Source of the DNA: Kangiella sp. TOML190
GTDB lineage: Bacteria > Pseudomonadota > Gammaproteobacteria > Enterobacterales > Kangiellaceae
NCBI RefSeq assembly: GCF_023706045.1
Contig: NZ_BQYL01000001.1
Location: forward strand, 186,001 to 250,000
Reading direction: 5' to 3'
DNA: 64,000 nucleotides
The notes beneath the pieces were generated by a model, which was given only the letters and a program-made list of their open reading frames with translations, was not told the DNA's origin and searched no databases. This document shows, one piece after another, positions 17,583-26,231 of this stretch (positions are counted from its first letter, which is position 1; each line of letters starts with the position of its first letter). The translations under genes and the position numbers were made by a program.

Positions 17583-18194
17583 CCAGCGTTTATCAACCCT
17601 AATATAGCTTGCGGCTTTCTTAAAAATTCAGCGTTAAAATTCGCTGTGACCTATGTCAGCATAAGTATGTCTAGCTTGTCATATTTTCTTCACAGTTTCT
17701 GTGGATAACTTTGGGGAAAAAATCTAGAAAAAGGCTCAAAAGCAACAAATTCAGGGCTTGCAGCACAAACTGTATGTTTTTTAACCAGCAAATACTCTTT
17801 TCCTTAAAAATCAATCGCTTATTAGTTTTTCTATAGCCTTTTTATACACCGCTCATTAAATAAACAGGCGCAAAGCCTTATTTTTAGGGCTCTTGCGCCG
17901 ACTTGTGGATTTTTTTATTGGCTGTCGAAACTTTTTTCACTTTTTTTTTGTAAGTTTCTTGACAAAAACAAAGGTTAATTTCGTGGTAACTGGCAGGTTA
18001 GTAACTACTTTTCTTACAATCAGGTATGAAAAAACTCAGACCCAACAAGCTAATGTTGTAGATTTCATTGAGTAGTTGCTTATGCTTACTTAGCGGACAA
18101 CTTCAGTAGGAGCCAGTAAAAGCGACTGAATACACCTTCGCTTTACATTGTATGCCAAACTCTTATGGCCTATAGTTAAGAAAAGGAGATTTTT
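17583..18194. other. 612-bp AT-rich stretch without a convincing gene
   Basis: No open frame here looks coding; a 60-codon frame at 17893-18075 is Phe-rich and lacks a ribosome binding site. Visible items: one perfect DnaA-box sequence TGTGGATAA (17700-17708), a partial one TGTGGATTT near 17904, TTATACACC near 17841, and a strong hairpin at 17867-17899 (GGCGCAA with TTGCGCC, extended by AGCC with GGGCT) followed 9-16 bases later by a run of T. The hairpin could end a short RNA. The promoter of the next gene occupies the right end. Confidence 0.5.
18148..18176 (+). promoter_or_regulatory. Sigma-70-type promoter for the Cys-rich protein
   Basis: TTGTAT (18148-18153) and TATAGT (18171-18176) are separated by exactly 17 bp. 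The ribosome binding site AAGGAG (18183-18188) and ATG at 18195 follow closely, so the leader would be only about a dozen bases. Confidence 0.55.
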
Positions 18195-19010
18195 ATGTCT
18201 TTAAATAGCATCAGGATAGTTTCCAGCTCTAAATCATCAATTATGTTACCCTTTGCACTAGTTCTTTTTTGTGGACTCCCAGCGCAGAGCAGAGACAAAA
18301 TCTCTGATATTAATACCGAATTAAATTTGAGGAAAAAAAGTTGTGCTGCAGTTACTCCTGCTACCTGGGAGTCTAGCCATTGTCAGCGAGCATGTGGTTT
18401 CGCAAATCCAAGAGCAGACCTCGTACTGATAGAACAGGTGCTAGCCCGCTGCCGAACCGCGCACCAGAATGCTGGAGCGAAGGCTATTGAAGCACCTACA
18501 GTGGCTGACAATAGGGACCGCGCGGCACTGATCGCAGAAGCTAAAGCCAAGAACGACTCTTGCAGGCGCGTTCGACCCGTAACGTCTGCATCCGAACAAT
18601 GTAGCCGCCAATGCGGTGGTGCTGTGGGCCGAGGTGGCATTACCTTAACGGGCAGTTCTGAGTCAGCACAAAAATCGATACAGTTGTGCCGAGAGGCGCA
18701 TGCCGCTGTGGGCTTTTCAACGGCCACTCCACCAAACTTAGAACCAACGGAGCAAGAGAAGATCAACGCAATGCCATCCAATGCAAGTTTTTGCCAACAA
18801 AAGGCACCATCTATAAAGTGTGGCTATGGTGATTTTTCTGATCGTAACGGCCTGTGCGCGTCTTTACGTGCTTGCGCTACCTCTTGTGTAAAACCCAATG
18901 TCAAAACAGAGCTAGAAAGTCGAAGAAAAATCGTTCGTGTGAAGGCGCGTAAGGCTATCGAACACTGTTATGACGCCTATACTCGTACAAAAGCATTGTT
19001 AACGAACTAG
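18195..19010 (+). CDS. Cysteine-rich exported repeat protein, function unknown
   Basis: A 271-residue protein I do not recognise. A signal peptide is likely (hydrophobic SIMLPFALVLFCGLPAQS, residues about 15-32). The mature part holds two clear repeats with the spacing C-x12-C-x3-C-x(18-25)-C-x3-H: one beginning KKSCAAVTP and ending ARCRTAH, the next beginning NDSCRRVRP and ending QLCREAH. A third, looser unit starts at ASFCQQKAP and ends EHCYDAY with six cysteines. The even Cys count per unit suggests disulfide-bonded helical hairpins in the periplasm or outside. It has its own promoter and a strong ribosome binding site. Codon choice looks richer in GC than nearby genes, which hints at acquisition. 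Confidence 0.7.
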   Translation: MSLNSIRIVSSSKSSIMLPFALVLFCGLPAQSRDKISDINTELNLRKKSCAAVTPATWESSHCQRACGFANPRADLVLIEQVLARCRTAHQNAGAKAIEAPTVADNRDRAALIAEAKAKNDSCRRVRPVTSASEQCSRQCGGAVGRGGITLTGSSESAQKSIQLCREAHAAVGFSTATPPNLEPTEQEKINAMPSNASFCQQKAPSIKCGYGDFSDRNGLCASLRACATSCVKPNVKTELESRRKIVRVKARKAIEHCYDAYTRTKALLTN

Positions 19011-19050
19011 TGAGAACTCGCAAACGCCAGTTGAGGTAGATCGACTTTAA

Positions 19051-19182
19051 GCTTACAACAGAGCAATCAAAAAAGTAGACGACAAACTTTCCGATAGTGA
19101 CCAATAGCGAATTAAGGCAGGGTTGTTGGTGCTTTATGCTGTTGCGATAGCGATTTTGGAAGATTTAAGACAGCTCAATTAA
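19051..19182 (+). pseudogene. Short decayed gene remnant
   Basis: In one frame the stretch reads AYNRAIKKVDDKLSDSDQ, an in-frame TAG (19105-19107), then RIKAGLLVLYAVAIAILE and a final TAA. Amphipathic helix followed by a hydrophobic helix looks protein-like, but there is no start codon or ribosome binding site and the upstream frame is closed by a TAA. It is best read as the tail of a lost gene next to the Cys-rich protein. Family unknown. Confidence 0.35.
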
Positions 19183-19221
19183 GCGCCAAACAACAATGTG
19201 TAGTGAAAAACCACTCTGCAT

Positions 19222-19256
19222 AAAAAAGCTCAGACCCTAGGGCCTGAGCTTTATTC
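19222..19256 (-). terminator. Terminator of the S8 peptidase gene (two-way)
   Basis: AAAGCTCAG (19225-19233) pairs with CTGAGCTTT (19244-19252), with an inner CCC/GGG pair. The minus-strand side runs into TTTTTT; on the plus strand the tail is weaker. It sits 15 bp beyond the peptidase stop codon. Confidence 0.85.
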
Positions 19257-19270
19257 TTACAAAACCAATG

Positions 19271-22200
19271 TTAGCTTTGTTTAGCGAAACGCTGTCTGAA
19301 GAAGACTCCTAGCATTGCTAGTAGAATCCAACTGATAGCACCACCACCTGAGCCGCCGTCACCATCGCCTTCTGGATCTGGTGTTACTGGTTGCGCAGCC
19401 ACTTCAACTTGAACGGTTTGTTCAACCGCTAAATTGCCGTCGCTGACCATCACAACAAAGCTGTGCGAACCTGCCGCTAAGCCCGTTACGCTGGTTGCAG
19501 CGGCAGAAGCGTCAGCAATAGTACCGTCGCCTGACCATTCGAAGCTTAAGACATCGCCATCAGGATCATAGCTTGAAGATGCATCCAAGTTAACTGTCTC
19601 ACCTTCTGTGATACTAATTTCGCTAGCCGCAAGTTGCACGACCGGCGCATCGTTCTCACCAGTAATGGTCACTTTAAAGCTAGTGCTCATTGCGTCTGTA
19701 GGCTGATTATTATCACTTACCGTTACGGTCACTTCAGTAACACCACTAAAGTCCTTGTTACCGGTAATGTCAAAGGTTGAACCATTCTCATGGCCGTTGA
19801 CAACCGCAGTGATGCCTTCGCCAGAAACACTGATGGTATTGGAAACATTATCGTTATCCATATAAGCCACTTGAATGCCTTCGATAGTGCCTTCTTCTAT
19901 CATTTCCTGATCATCAATACTAAATAACATGATGTTGGAAGGAACGGTTAAAGTTTCCATCAAGTGTTTAGTTTCAGTTCCATCAAGGTCAAGCTGGGTA
20001 TTGATGACAAAATCTTGGCCAATCGCTTCAGGCTTAACCTTAACTTTAAACTCAACTTCAAAGGCAGTAACTTCTGGCCCATTGTAATCTAAACAAACAA
20101 CCATATCGTCTTGCAGGAAACTATCGAGTCCTCCAAAACCATTATTATCAGGGATGATGCTTTGGTTAATATAGCCATCTACCGGAGCACCTGCCCAAGG
20201 GCTAGCGCCGCCATGAACACCAGCGGTTGCTGTTTTTTCAACGGTTACAGATTGCTGAAACTCAGAACCATTGCCTTGATAATCAGCAAAGTTTAGATTG
20301 TCGTAGGCATAGACAAGTTCATAATCACCCGGGGCACTACTATAATCACGTGCGATAATCAACTGCGCATCCACTTGAGTGCTAGAATTAGGGTTTGGCC
20401 CCCAACCGGCACAACCTCGGAAGTTACAACCCACCCCTTCTAGGTGCTGAAGATTATCCCACTCGATAATAACATGAGTGCCTTGGTTATTTTCATCCAC
20501 CAATTGAACAAAACTAATACCCGAAGATTCGGCTTCGTTTTCACTCGCAACGTAGGGAGCACCAAACTCCATACCTTGAGAGCCAAAACCAGCAACACCA
20601 TACCAAAACACGCCCATATTAGCGAAAGATGGTGCTTTGTAATTGTCATTAAAAGCTACATTTTGGTAAGAACCAAAGAAACCTGGCGCTATACCATGCA
20701 AATCAACCATGCCGTTACCCCAAATATAGAAGCTATTGCTGTTGAAAACATAACCATCATGGTAGTTGTAGAGTGAGTAAGTTTCTCCTTCAGTAGCACG
20801 CGAATCTTGGTAGAGTTCACTCAAGGTTAGCTGTAAAGCAGGCTCACGATTACTTTGCGGAGCGTTTTCTAACGGCATATAACCGTAATCAAACAAATTA
20901 ATGTAACCGCCGTCTTCAACAGGCGTACGACAAGAAGCATCCGTGATCGAGTTAGTAATTAAGTACTCGCGTGCTCGATCGCGACTGTTAGTTTGGATAC
21001 CTGAAAAGCTAAAACTATTTGCTTCTTGAGTAGCTTCACCGTTAATGAAGCGGTTTTGGACTAACTTCACGCTATCGCTAACCAGCTCTAACCCATCAGG
21101 AATTTGCGAAGAAAGATTAAAACTACGATCAGATCCGCTTAAATTAGCCATCACTGATACTTTATAGTCGATCACATCCTCGACAACCGCACCATTTTTA
21201 CTGGATGTCATCCGAACATTGTCTTGACCGCGCATAAAGTTGACTCCAATAATACCTAAATTACCAGAATCATTTTCTCCAGAGCTAAATTCAATCGCGG
21301 TATAATACTTTTCTCCATCAGCAAAAGACGGGGCATTAAGCTGTAAAGCGATATCCGAAAAAGCCTCTTCATCGCTATAGCTAGGAGCTTCTACGGTTAG
21401 ATTATCAGCTGGTTCATTCAATACCACCGCAGTAGCTACTTTGTGTTGAAAGACTGCGTCTTCAATACCTTGATAGCTACGCTTGTTATGGTTGTGTTCT
21501 TGCCATACAACCCAGTAATTACCTGCCTGAGGGTTTGGTATATTACACCAATCTTTAAGCTCAAAAGACTTAGCAACTGATTTACAAATCGCTTCGTTGT
21601 CATAGTCAATCACACCATCTTCATTAAAATCAATACCGACATAAATACCAGCATTACCCACAGGATCTGTATGTTCTTTAGGATCAATGGCTCCTCGACT
21701 TTCAATCACCTCGGCGACAAAGCGCTTTGCATTTTCAGGAACTGTAACCCAGCTTACTTTTACTCGCTCTAAATCTTGCGCAATTTCAAAAAGGTTTTCA
21801 CCGTTTCCATTCACTCGCTCAATCAGCTCAAGCTCTTCAATATTAGCTAAAACTGGTTGATAAGCTTTACTGATAATCTGCGGCGCAACCCCAAAAGCAA
21901 CTTGATTGATACTATGGCTCGTTTTAGATGAGTCAACTTTATATTCAACAACCTCAGGTAGCTTACCACTATCAAGCTGCATCTCGACATTCATCTGAGC
22001 TACTGGAGTAGAAGCATTTTCGTGAGTTAATAAAACTTTCCCGAATACACTTTGACCTCGAGCCGAAGAAATTGCGCTTTGAGAATCTACCCATGAACCG
22101 GTAATGAGCAGTCGCTGAGTTTCGCCAGCCGCCAAAGTGAAGCTTGCTGGAAAAACCTCAACACCAACACTATACTCGCCCGTTTGAGTAGTAACTTCCC

Positions 22201-24565
22201 AGCTGCCATCAACGGTTGCGGTCACTTCGCGCACCCAGCTGCACGACTTGAAACACTTCGAATCAACCATGTTCGGAGTATTCAAAGCACCCAAATTACC
22301 GCCTTGGTAAGGATTCGCAATTTCATAATGTTCTACAGGCACATTCATAATCAAACCCGAATGAATGGCTTTGTCTACTTGCGCAATTCCTGAGCCATAG
22401 AACCAAGGATTAGTTTCATCAGGGCGACCGAATTTATCACCAACTTGATCATTAGCTGTTAATTGCAATGCAGACATTACCTCAGAAGGCGTCCAATTCG
22501 GTCTGGCTTGCTTAATCAAAGCCATAGCACCAGCGATATGGGGGCTGGCCATAGAGGTACCGCTAATCGTATTAAAGGCTGTGGGGCTAATATATTGCGT
22601 AAAAGGTTGATCTTCAGAATAAGCAGAATAAATGTCTGAGCCTGGCGCGGTAATAGACGGTGCTGTTGCTTCTCGATACTCGTCAAGCCAAGCGTAACCT
22701 ATCGAACTAAAGGATGAAATAGCGTCCACCAAGCCTTCATTAACCGATGAACTGGATTGAGTTGCTGGAATCGTGCCCATATGACCATCAGAATCATTTA
22801 ACCAATCCACCATCGTTTGAGCATCATATCTGTCCATCTGCATGGCAGGAATTGTATGTGGTAGTTGTGCATAAAAGTCTTGTGAAGACTCTTCTGTATT
22901 ATAAATTACAACCCCAGCACCGCCGCCAGCAGCAACGTTTGCAGATTTGTCAATTAAAGGAACATCTCCACGCTCACAAAAAACGATCTCGTTGTTGCTA
23001 AATGTACCTGCCATAAAAGGCGAAGAACAAAGTGCATCACCATAATTAGAAGCTAGAACCAAGCTTCCAGTAACACTCTCGATATTAATTCCTTGAATGT
23101 CAGTTCGATAGCTAGGAGGAATTGCCGTCCCATTGTAACTCAAGTTTTCAAAACGCTTTGCGGTTTGTACATTAAAACTTCGCCCATGCTGACTTGAAGC
23201 TACTGATAAAACCCAAGGTGAAACGTGGTTCACCGAACGAAAAGCACCAGCATTACCTGCCGAAGCAGCAACATTAATGCCAGCTTCATGCGCCGCTAAG
23301 AAAGCCAACTCTACAGGATCGTTGTGCGAGTCATAACCACCAGAAATTGAGTAGTTTAAAACATCTACGCCATCTAAAATGGCTTGCTCAATAGCTTGTA
23401 TGGCAACACTTGTAGGACAACCTGCCCATTTATCACCACTATTTCCTGGATAGCAAGCCTGATAAGAAATAACATTAGCATGCGGCGCTATACCGGACAT
23501 TTGATTGATGGTTAAGCCAGTATCAATACCACTACTTGAGATGGCTTGGGCTGGTAATTTGTAAGGAACATCGTACAAGACATTACCAGCGGCGATGCTA
23601 GCAGTATGTGAGCCATGACCTTGGTAATCTTCACCGTTAGCTGGGCGAGACTCTTCAAATTCAGGATCGCTAAAAGCATGGGTTATGCTAGGTGTCGACC
23701 AAACCCCGATCAATTTATCATTACATAAGTTAGCAAATTCTTCAGCGCTACAATCGTGTAAATAATTGCCTGTGCCCAGTGGGTTTTCCACGGTATAACC
23801 ATCGTCACCAGTTGCAGCAAAAGATGGATGTTGAGTATTAATACCAGTATCAATAACCCCTACTAACATCCCCTCGCCCTTAATACCATCAGGGCTTCCA
23901 GCTGTGCTAGTGTCAGCCCAAACCGCTGGAACATTTGTACGCTCAGGGGCAACATCCATTAATAATTCATGTTTAACATTGCGAGAAATATGGATTACTT
24001 CACCAAGCTTAGCTAATTGCTGGGCTTCTTGCTGAGTCATCTCGGCAACTACCGCATTTACCGCAATTTGATGTTGTCTTTTAATATTTAAATTAACGCC
24101 TACCGAACCTGCTTTGCTGATAAAGGCGTTTTGCTTAGACTGTAACTTACTAGTATAAGCGGCGACCGCAGAGTGAGATTTTAGATTGGCACTTCTTGGC
24201 CCCATGGTTTTATTCGAAAATAAATGCTTGGTAGCTCCTTGGCCCTTTGCATCACCAGTGTATAGCGCTGCTGGTGCATCTTTTAGTTGAATGATGTAAG
24301 TATGAACCCCACCAAGATTTTTCTCGGCAGTGAATTTACGTTTTGGGGTTAATTTAACATTGGCCCCATAGCCTTCGAGCAAAGCATCGGTCGAATCCTG
24401 TGTCTGATTTTTACTGGCTTCCACCCGAGCTTTAACCGCTAGAGGGCTAATATCAATCTTTTCCAGCTGATAGTCTTTTTTACCTATCGCGTCGCTGGCA
24501 GCTGCCGTCATTCCTGCTGAATAAACAGCAGCGGCAACAACTGTAGCTATAGTCTTAATTTTCAC
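19271..24565 (-). CDS. Large secreted subtilisin-like (S8) peptidase with GlyGly-CTERM-like tail
   Basis: A 1,764-residue exported serine peptidase. Order: signal peptide (1-about 24), inhibitor I9-type propeptide with THTYIIQLKDAP-like strands (about 85-205), catalytic domain with Asp239 (VGVIDTGI), His317 (GHGSHTAS) and Ser671 (SGTSMASPHIAG). A PA domain fits the long His-Ser insert (about 480-620). Fibronectin-like and beta-rich segments follow, with EF-like DFNEDGVIDYDNE near residue 1000, a cadherin-like repeat with ITGENDAPVV, and a PKD-like domain with DASSSYDPDGD. The end is GGSGGGAISWILLAMLGVFF then RQRF, a Gly-rich, helix, basic tail as in GlyGly-CTERM proteins processed by rhombosortase and exported by type II secretion. 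It is divergent from the MipA/OmpV gene across the shared operator region. Confidence 0.92.
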   Translation of the reverse strand: MKIKTIATVVAAAVYSAGMTAAASDAIGKKDYQLEKIDISPLAVKARVEASKNQTQDSTDALLEGYGANVKLTPKRKFTAEKNLGGVHTYIIQLKDAPAALYTGDAKGQGATKHLFSNKTMGPRSANLKSHSAVAAYTSKLQSKQNAFISKAGSVGVNLNIKRQHQIAVNAVVAEMTQQEAQQLAKLGEVIHISRNVKHELLMDVAPERTNVPAVWADTSTAGSPDGIKGEGMLVGVIDTGINTQHPSFAATGDDGYTVENPLGTGNYLHDCSAEEFANLCNDKLIGVWSTPSITHAFSDPEFEESRPANGEDYQGHGSHTASIAAGNVLYDVPYKLPAQAISSSGIDTGLTINQMSGIAPHANVISYQACYPGNSGDKWAGCPTSVAIQAIEQAILDGVDVLNYSISGGYDSHNDPVELAFLAAHEAGINVAASAGNAGAFRSVNHVSPWVLSVASSQHGRSFNVQTAKRFENLSYNGTAIPPSYRTDIQGINIESVTGSLVLASNYGDALCSSPFMAGTFSNNEIVFCERGDVPLIDKSANVAAGGGAGVVIYNTEESSQDFYAQLPHTIPAMQMDRYDAQTMVDWLNDSDGHMGTIPATQSSSSVNEGLVDAISSFSSIGYAWLDEYREATAPSITAPGSDIYSAYSEDQPFTQYISPTAFNTISGTSMASPHIAGAMALIKQARPNWTPSEVMSALQLTANDQVGDKFGRPDETNPWFYGSGIAQVDKAIHSGLIMNVPVEHYEIANPYQGGNLGALNTPNMVDSKCFKSCSWVREVTATVDGSWEVTTQTGEYSVGVEVFPASFTLAAGETQRLLITGSWVDSQSAISSARGQSVFGKVLLTHENASTPVAQMNVEMQLDSGKLPEVVEYKVDSSKTSHSINQVAFGVAPQIISKAYQPVLANIEELELIERVNGNGENLFEIAQDLERVKVSWVTVPENAKRFVAEVIESRGAIDPKEHTDPVGNAGIYVGIDFNEDGVIDYDNEAICKSVAKSFELKDWCNIPNPQAGNYWVVWQEHNHNKRSYQGIEDAVFQHKVATAVVLNEPADNLTVEAPSYSDEEAFSDIALQLNAPSFADGEKYYTAIEFSSGENDSGNLGIIGVNFMRGQDNVRMTSSKNGAVVEDVIDYKVSVMANLSGSDRSFNLSSQIPDGLELVSDSVKLVQNRFINGEATQEANSFSFSGIQTNSRDRAREYLITNSITDASCRTPVEDGGYINLFDYGYMPLENAPQSNREPALQLTLSELYQDSRATEGETYSLYNYHDGYVFNSNSFYIWGNGMVDLHGIAPGFFGSYQNVAFNDNYKAPSFANMGVFWYGVAGFGSQGMEFGAPYVASENEAESSGISFVQLVDENNQGTHVIIEWDNLQHLEGVGCNFRGCAGWGPNPNSSTQVDAQLIIARDYSSAPGDYELVYAYDNLNFADYQGNGSEFQQSVTVEKTATAGVHGGASPWAGAPVDGYINQSIIPDNNGFGGLDSFLQDDMVVCLDYNGPEVTAFEVEFKVKVKPEAIGQDFVINTQLDLDGTETKHLMETLTVPSNIMLFSIDDQEMIEEGTIEGIQVAYMDNDNVSNTISVSGEGITAVVNGHENGSTFDITGNKDFSGVTEVTVTVSDNNQPTDAMSTSFKVTITGENDAPVVQLAASEISITEGETVNLDASSSYDPDGDVLSFEWSGDGTIADASAAATSVTGLAAGSHSFVVMVSDGNLAVEQTVQVEVAAQPVTPDPEGDGDGGSGGGAISWILLAMLGVFFRQRFAKQS

Positions 24566-24658
24566 CGCGAACTCCTAGTTGTGTTAGTAATACAATATGA
24601 AATATTTTTTTAGCGGCGCTAGGTATAGCACAGAGATATTTAATAAGCGGAGTAAAGA

Positions 24659-24725
24659 TTTGTACGAAATTGTACGATTAATGAACGATCAATGAGTTCG
24701 CCAAACTTTGTACGAATTTGTACGA
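24659..24725. promoter_or_regulatory. Two tandem operator boxes, likely for an OmpR-type regulator
   Basis: Two near-identical 19-bp boxes, TTTGTACGAAATTGTACGA (24659-24677) and TTTGTACGAATTTGTACGA (24707-24725), start 48 bp apart. Each holds two direct TTGTACGA half-sites exactly 10 bp apart, the arrangement bound head-to-tail by OmpR/PhoB-family regulators. Such a regulator is encoded at 26232. The second box ends 14 bp before a TTGGAC that could be a -35 element for the MipA/OmpV gene, which suits activation. The boxes could also act on the divergent S8 peptidase gene. Confidence 0.65.
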
Positions 24726-24821
24726 ATAACCGTTACTGGTTGGACAAGACTAATCGGCCATTGATAGACTAGACGCCACTTATATTAGGAGATGTGCGCC
24801 TTTTATCGCTTACCCATTTTT

Positions 24822-25751
24822 ATGAAATATTTGATAAAATATTTGCTAACTTTTTTCATACTGATCTCATTAGCCTCTGTGGCTGCCGAGCCAGTAGAAG
24901 TTAAGCTGATCTCCAGTGTTAGCAAGAAAATGACTAGTGAGAATCCAAGCGACTCTCTAAAAGAGGCTGATTCAAAAAACTCGGAAGAGCTAGACCATGA
25001 TCAAGTTGCAGTAGGAGAATGGAATTTTTCCTTAAGTCTAGGGTATGGCCAAGTAGAAAGCCTGATCACAGGAGTGGATGACTTCGATCTTTACCTGCTG
25101 CCCAATATCAGTTATTACGGTGAAAAGTTTTATCTAGAAAATACTACTTTAGGATACAGCCTGTTTGAACAGGAAAACTTCTATATTGATCTCGTTGGAC
25201 GCCTCAACGAAGACGGAGTTTATTTTAAACTCGATGATTTCGGCGTCTTTTCAGCACTGGGGGTTCCGCCGCCTGGCCGTGGGCCTAATCCACCCCAACC
25301 CGAAGATGTGGATAGACATCTATCCTATCTAGCCGGTTTGGAGCTGAATTATCAAATTGCCGGCTTTGATCTACGCACGGGTTACTACCACGATATCAGC
25401 GGTGTTCACCATGGTTACGAGCTGGATTTATCGGTTGCGCGCTACTTTACTATCAGCGAACACTGGTCATGGTACTTGGCAGCTAGCGCAACCCATAAAA
25501 GTAAGAAACTACTTAACTATTATTATGGTTTGGATGAAGATGAGAGTTTAACCAGTTTTTTCAGCTATTCACCTAATTCTTCTGGAACCAATTATTACTT
25601 AACGTTAAGTACCGAATACATGATTAATGACGACTGGTCATGGCATGGTTTTGTTAAACGGAACTATTTAGCTGATGAAATTCAGGATAGTTTGATCATA
25701 GAGAGGAAGCATATAGATACCTATTTTCTTGGCGTGAAATACCGATTCTAA
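24822..25751 (+). CDS. MipA/OmpV family outer membrane protein
   Basis: About 309 residues with a signal peptide (MKYLIKYLLTFFILISLASVAA), a short acidic linker, then an outer-membrane beta-barrel of the MipA/OmpV type. The family traits are YLLPNISYYGEKFYLEN near the start, alternating aromatic strands such as YLAGLELNYQIAGFDLRTGYY, and the C-terminal FLGVKYRF ending in Phe. A longer start at 24792 (adding MCAFYRLPIF) is possible; AGGAG at 24787-24791 is too close to it and far from the chosen one, so the start is unsure. It heads the run with the DUF3019 protein, response regulator and kinase and lies directly downstream of the tandem operator boxes. Confidence 0.82.
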   Translation: MKYLIKYLLTFFILISLASVAAEPVEVKLISSVSKKMTSENPSDSLKEADSKNSEELDHDQVAVGEWNFSLSLGYGQVESLITGVDDFDLYLLPNISYYGEKFYLENTTLGYSLFEQENFYIDLVGRLNEDGVYFKLDDFGVFSALGVPPPGRGPNPPQPEDVDRHLSYLAGLELNYQIAGFDLRTGYYHDISGVHHGYELDLSVARYFTISEHWSWYLAASATHKSKKLLNYYYGLDEDESLTSFFSYSPNSSGTNYYLTLSTEYMINDDWSWHGFVKRNYLADEIQDSLIIERKHIDTYFLGVKYRF

Positions 25752-25770
25752 GACTTATGAATAAGGGCTT

Positions 25771-26226
25771 ATGAATAAAACGGGGAGGACTCTTAATAAT
25801 TTTTGTCTCTTGTTGCTAACAGGGATAGGACTTCTTTATGCCGCAAATGACGCCCAAGCTGCCAGCCCTTGGAAAAAAAACCCACGTGAATCAAGAAGCG
25901 ATTCTGCCAAACTGGCTATCACACCTTCTGTATGCGTTATTAAACAAAAGGGCGATAGTTGCCAGCAAAGGCTCACCCTCTTATATCGCAGCAAACAACG
26001 GCATAATATTTGCATTTACCACTCTTTTAGTAACGAACCTATTTGGTGTGACAACCAAGTCAAACAAGCCGATTTGGAAGTGACTATTACGGCCAGCAAA
26101 AATATCAAACTAACGGCGAAAAATAATGATAATAACGACACTCTTGCCACAGCAACATTTGCTCTTAGCGTTTTTCAACCCGTGAAAAAAAGAAAGCGTC
26201 GTCATTACGGCATAGGTATACTGTAG
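25771..26226 (+). CDS. DUF3019 family exported protein
   Basis: A 151-residue protein with a signal peptide (cleavage near AQA-ASPWKK) and the DUF3019 pattern: ITPSVCVIKQKGDSCQQRLTL, then HNICIYHS and PIWCDNQ, giving four conserved cysteines that probably pair. It ends in a basic tail KKRKRRHYG. DUF3019 proteins have no proven function; they occur next to MipA/OmpV proteins and an OmpR-type two-component system in several marine Gammaproteobacteria, so a role as periplasmic signal input or envelope stress factor is a reasonable guess. It starts 19 bp after the MipA/OmpV gene and ends 5 bp before the response regulator. Confidence 0.8.
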   Translation: MNKTGRTLNNFCLLLLTGIGLLYAANDAQAASPWKKNPRESRSDSAKLAITPSVCVIKQKGDSCQQRLTLLYRSKQRHNICIYHSFSNEPIWCDNQVKQADLEVTITASKNIKLTAKNNDNNDTLATATFALSVFQPVKKRKRRHYGIGIL

Positions 26227-26231
26227 TAGCC

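Noticed and set aside
17700-17708. Perfect DnaA box as a sign of a replication origin
   Set aside because: One perfect and two partial boxes without dnaA, dnaN, gyrB, mnmG or a clear box cluster nearby. Not enough for an origin.
17893-18075. 60-codon Phe-rich frame
   Set aside because: It is produced by T-rich DNA, has no ribosome binding site and starts inside the hairpin at 17867-17899.
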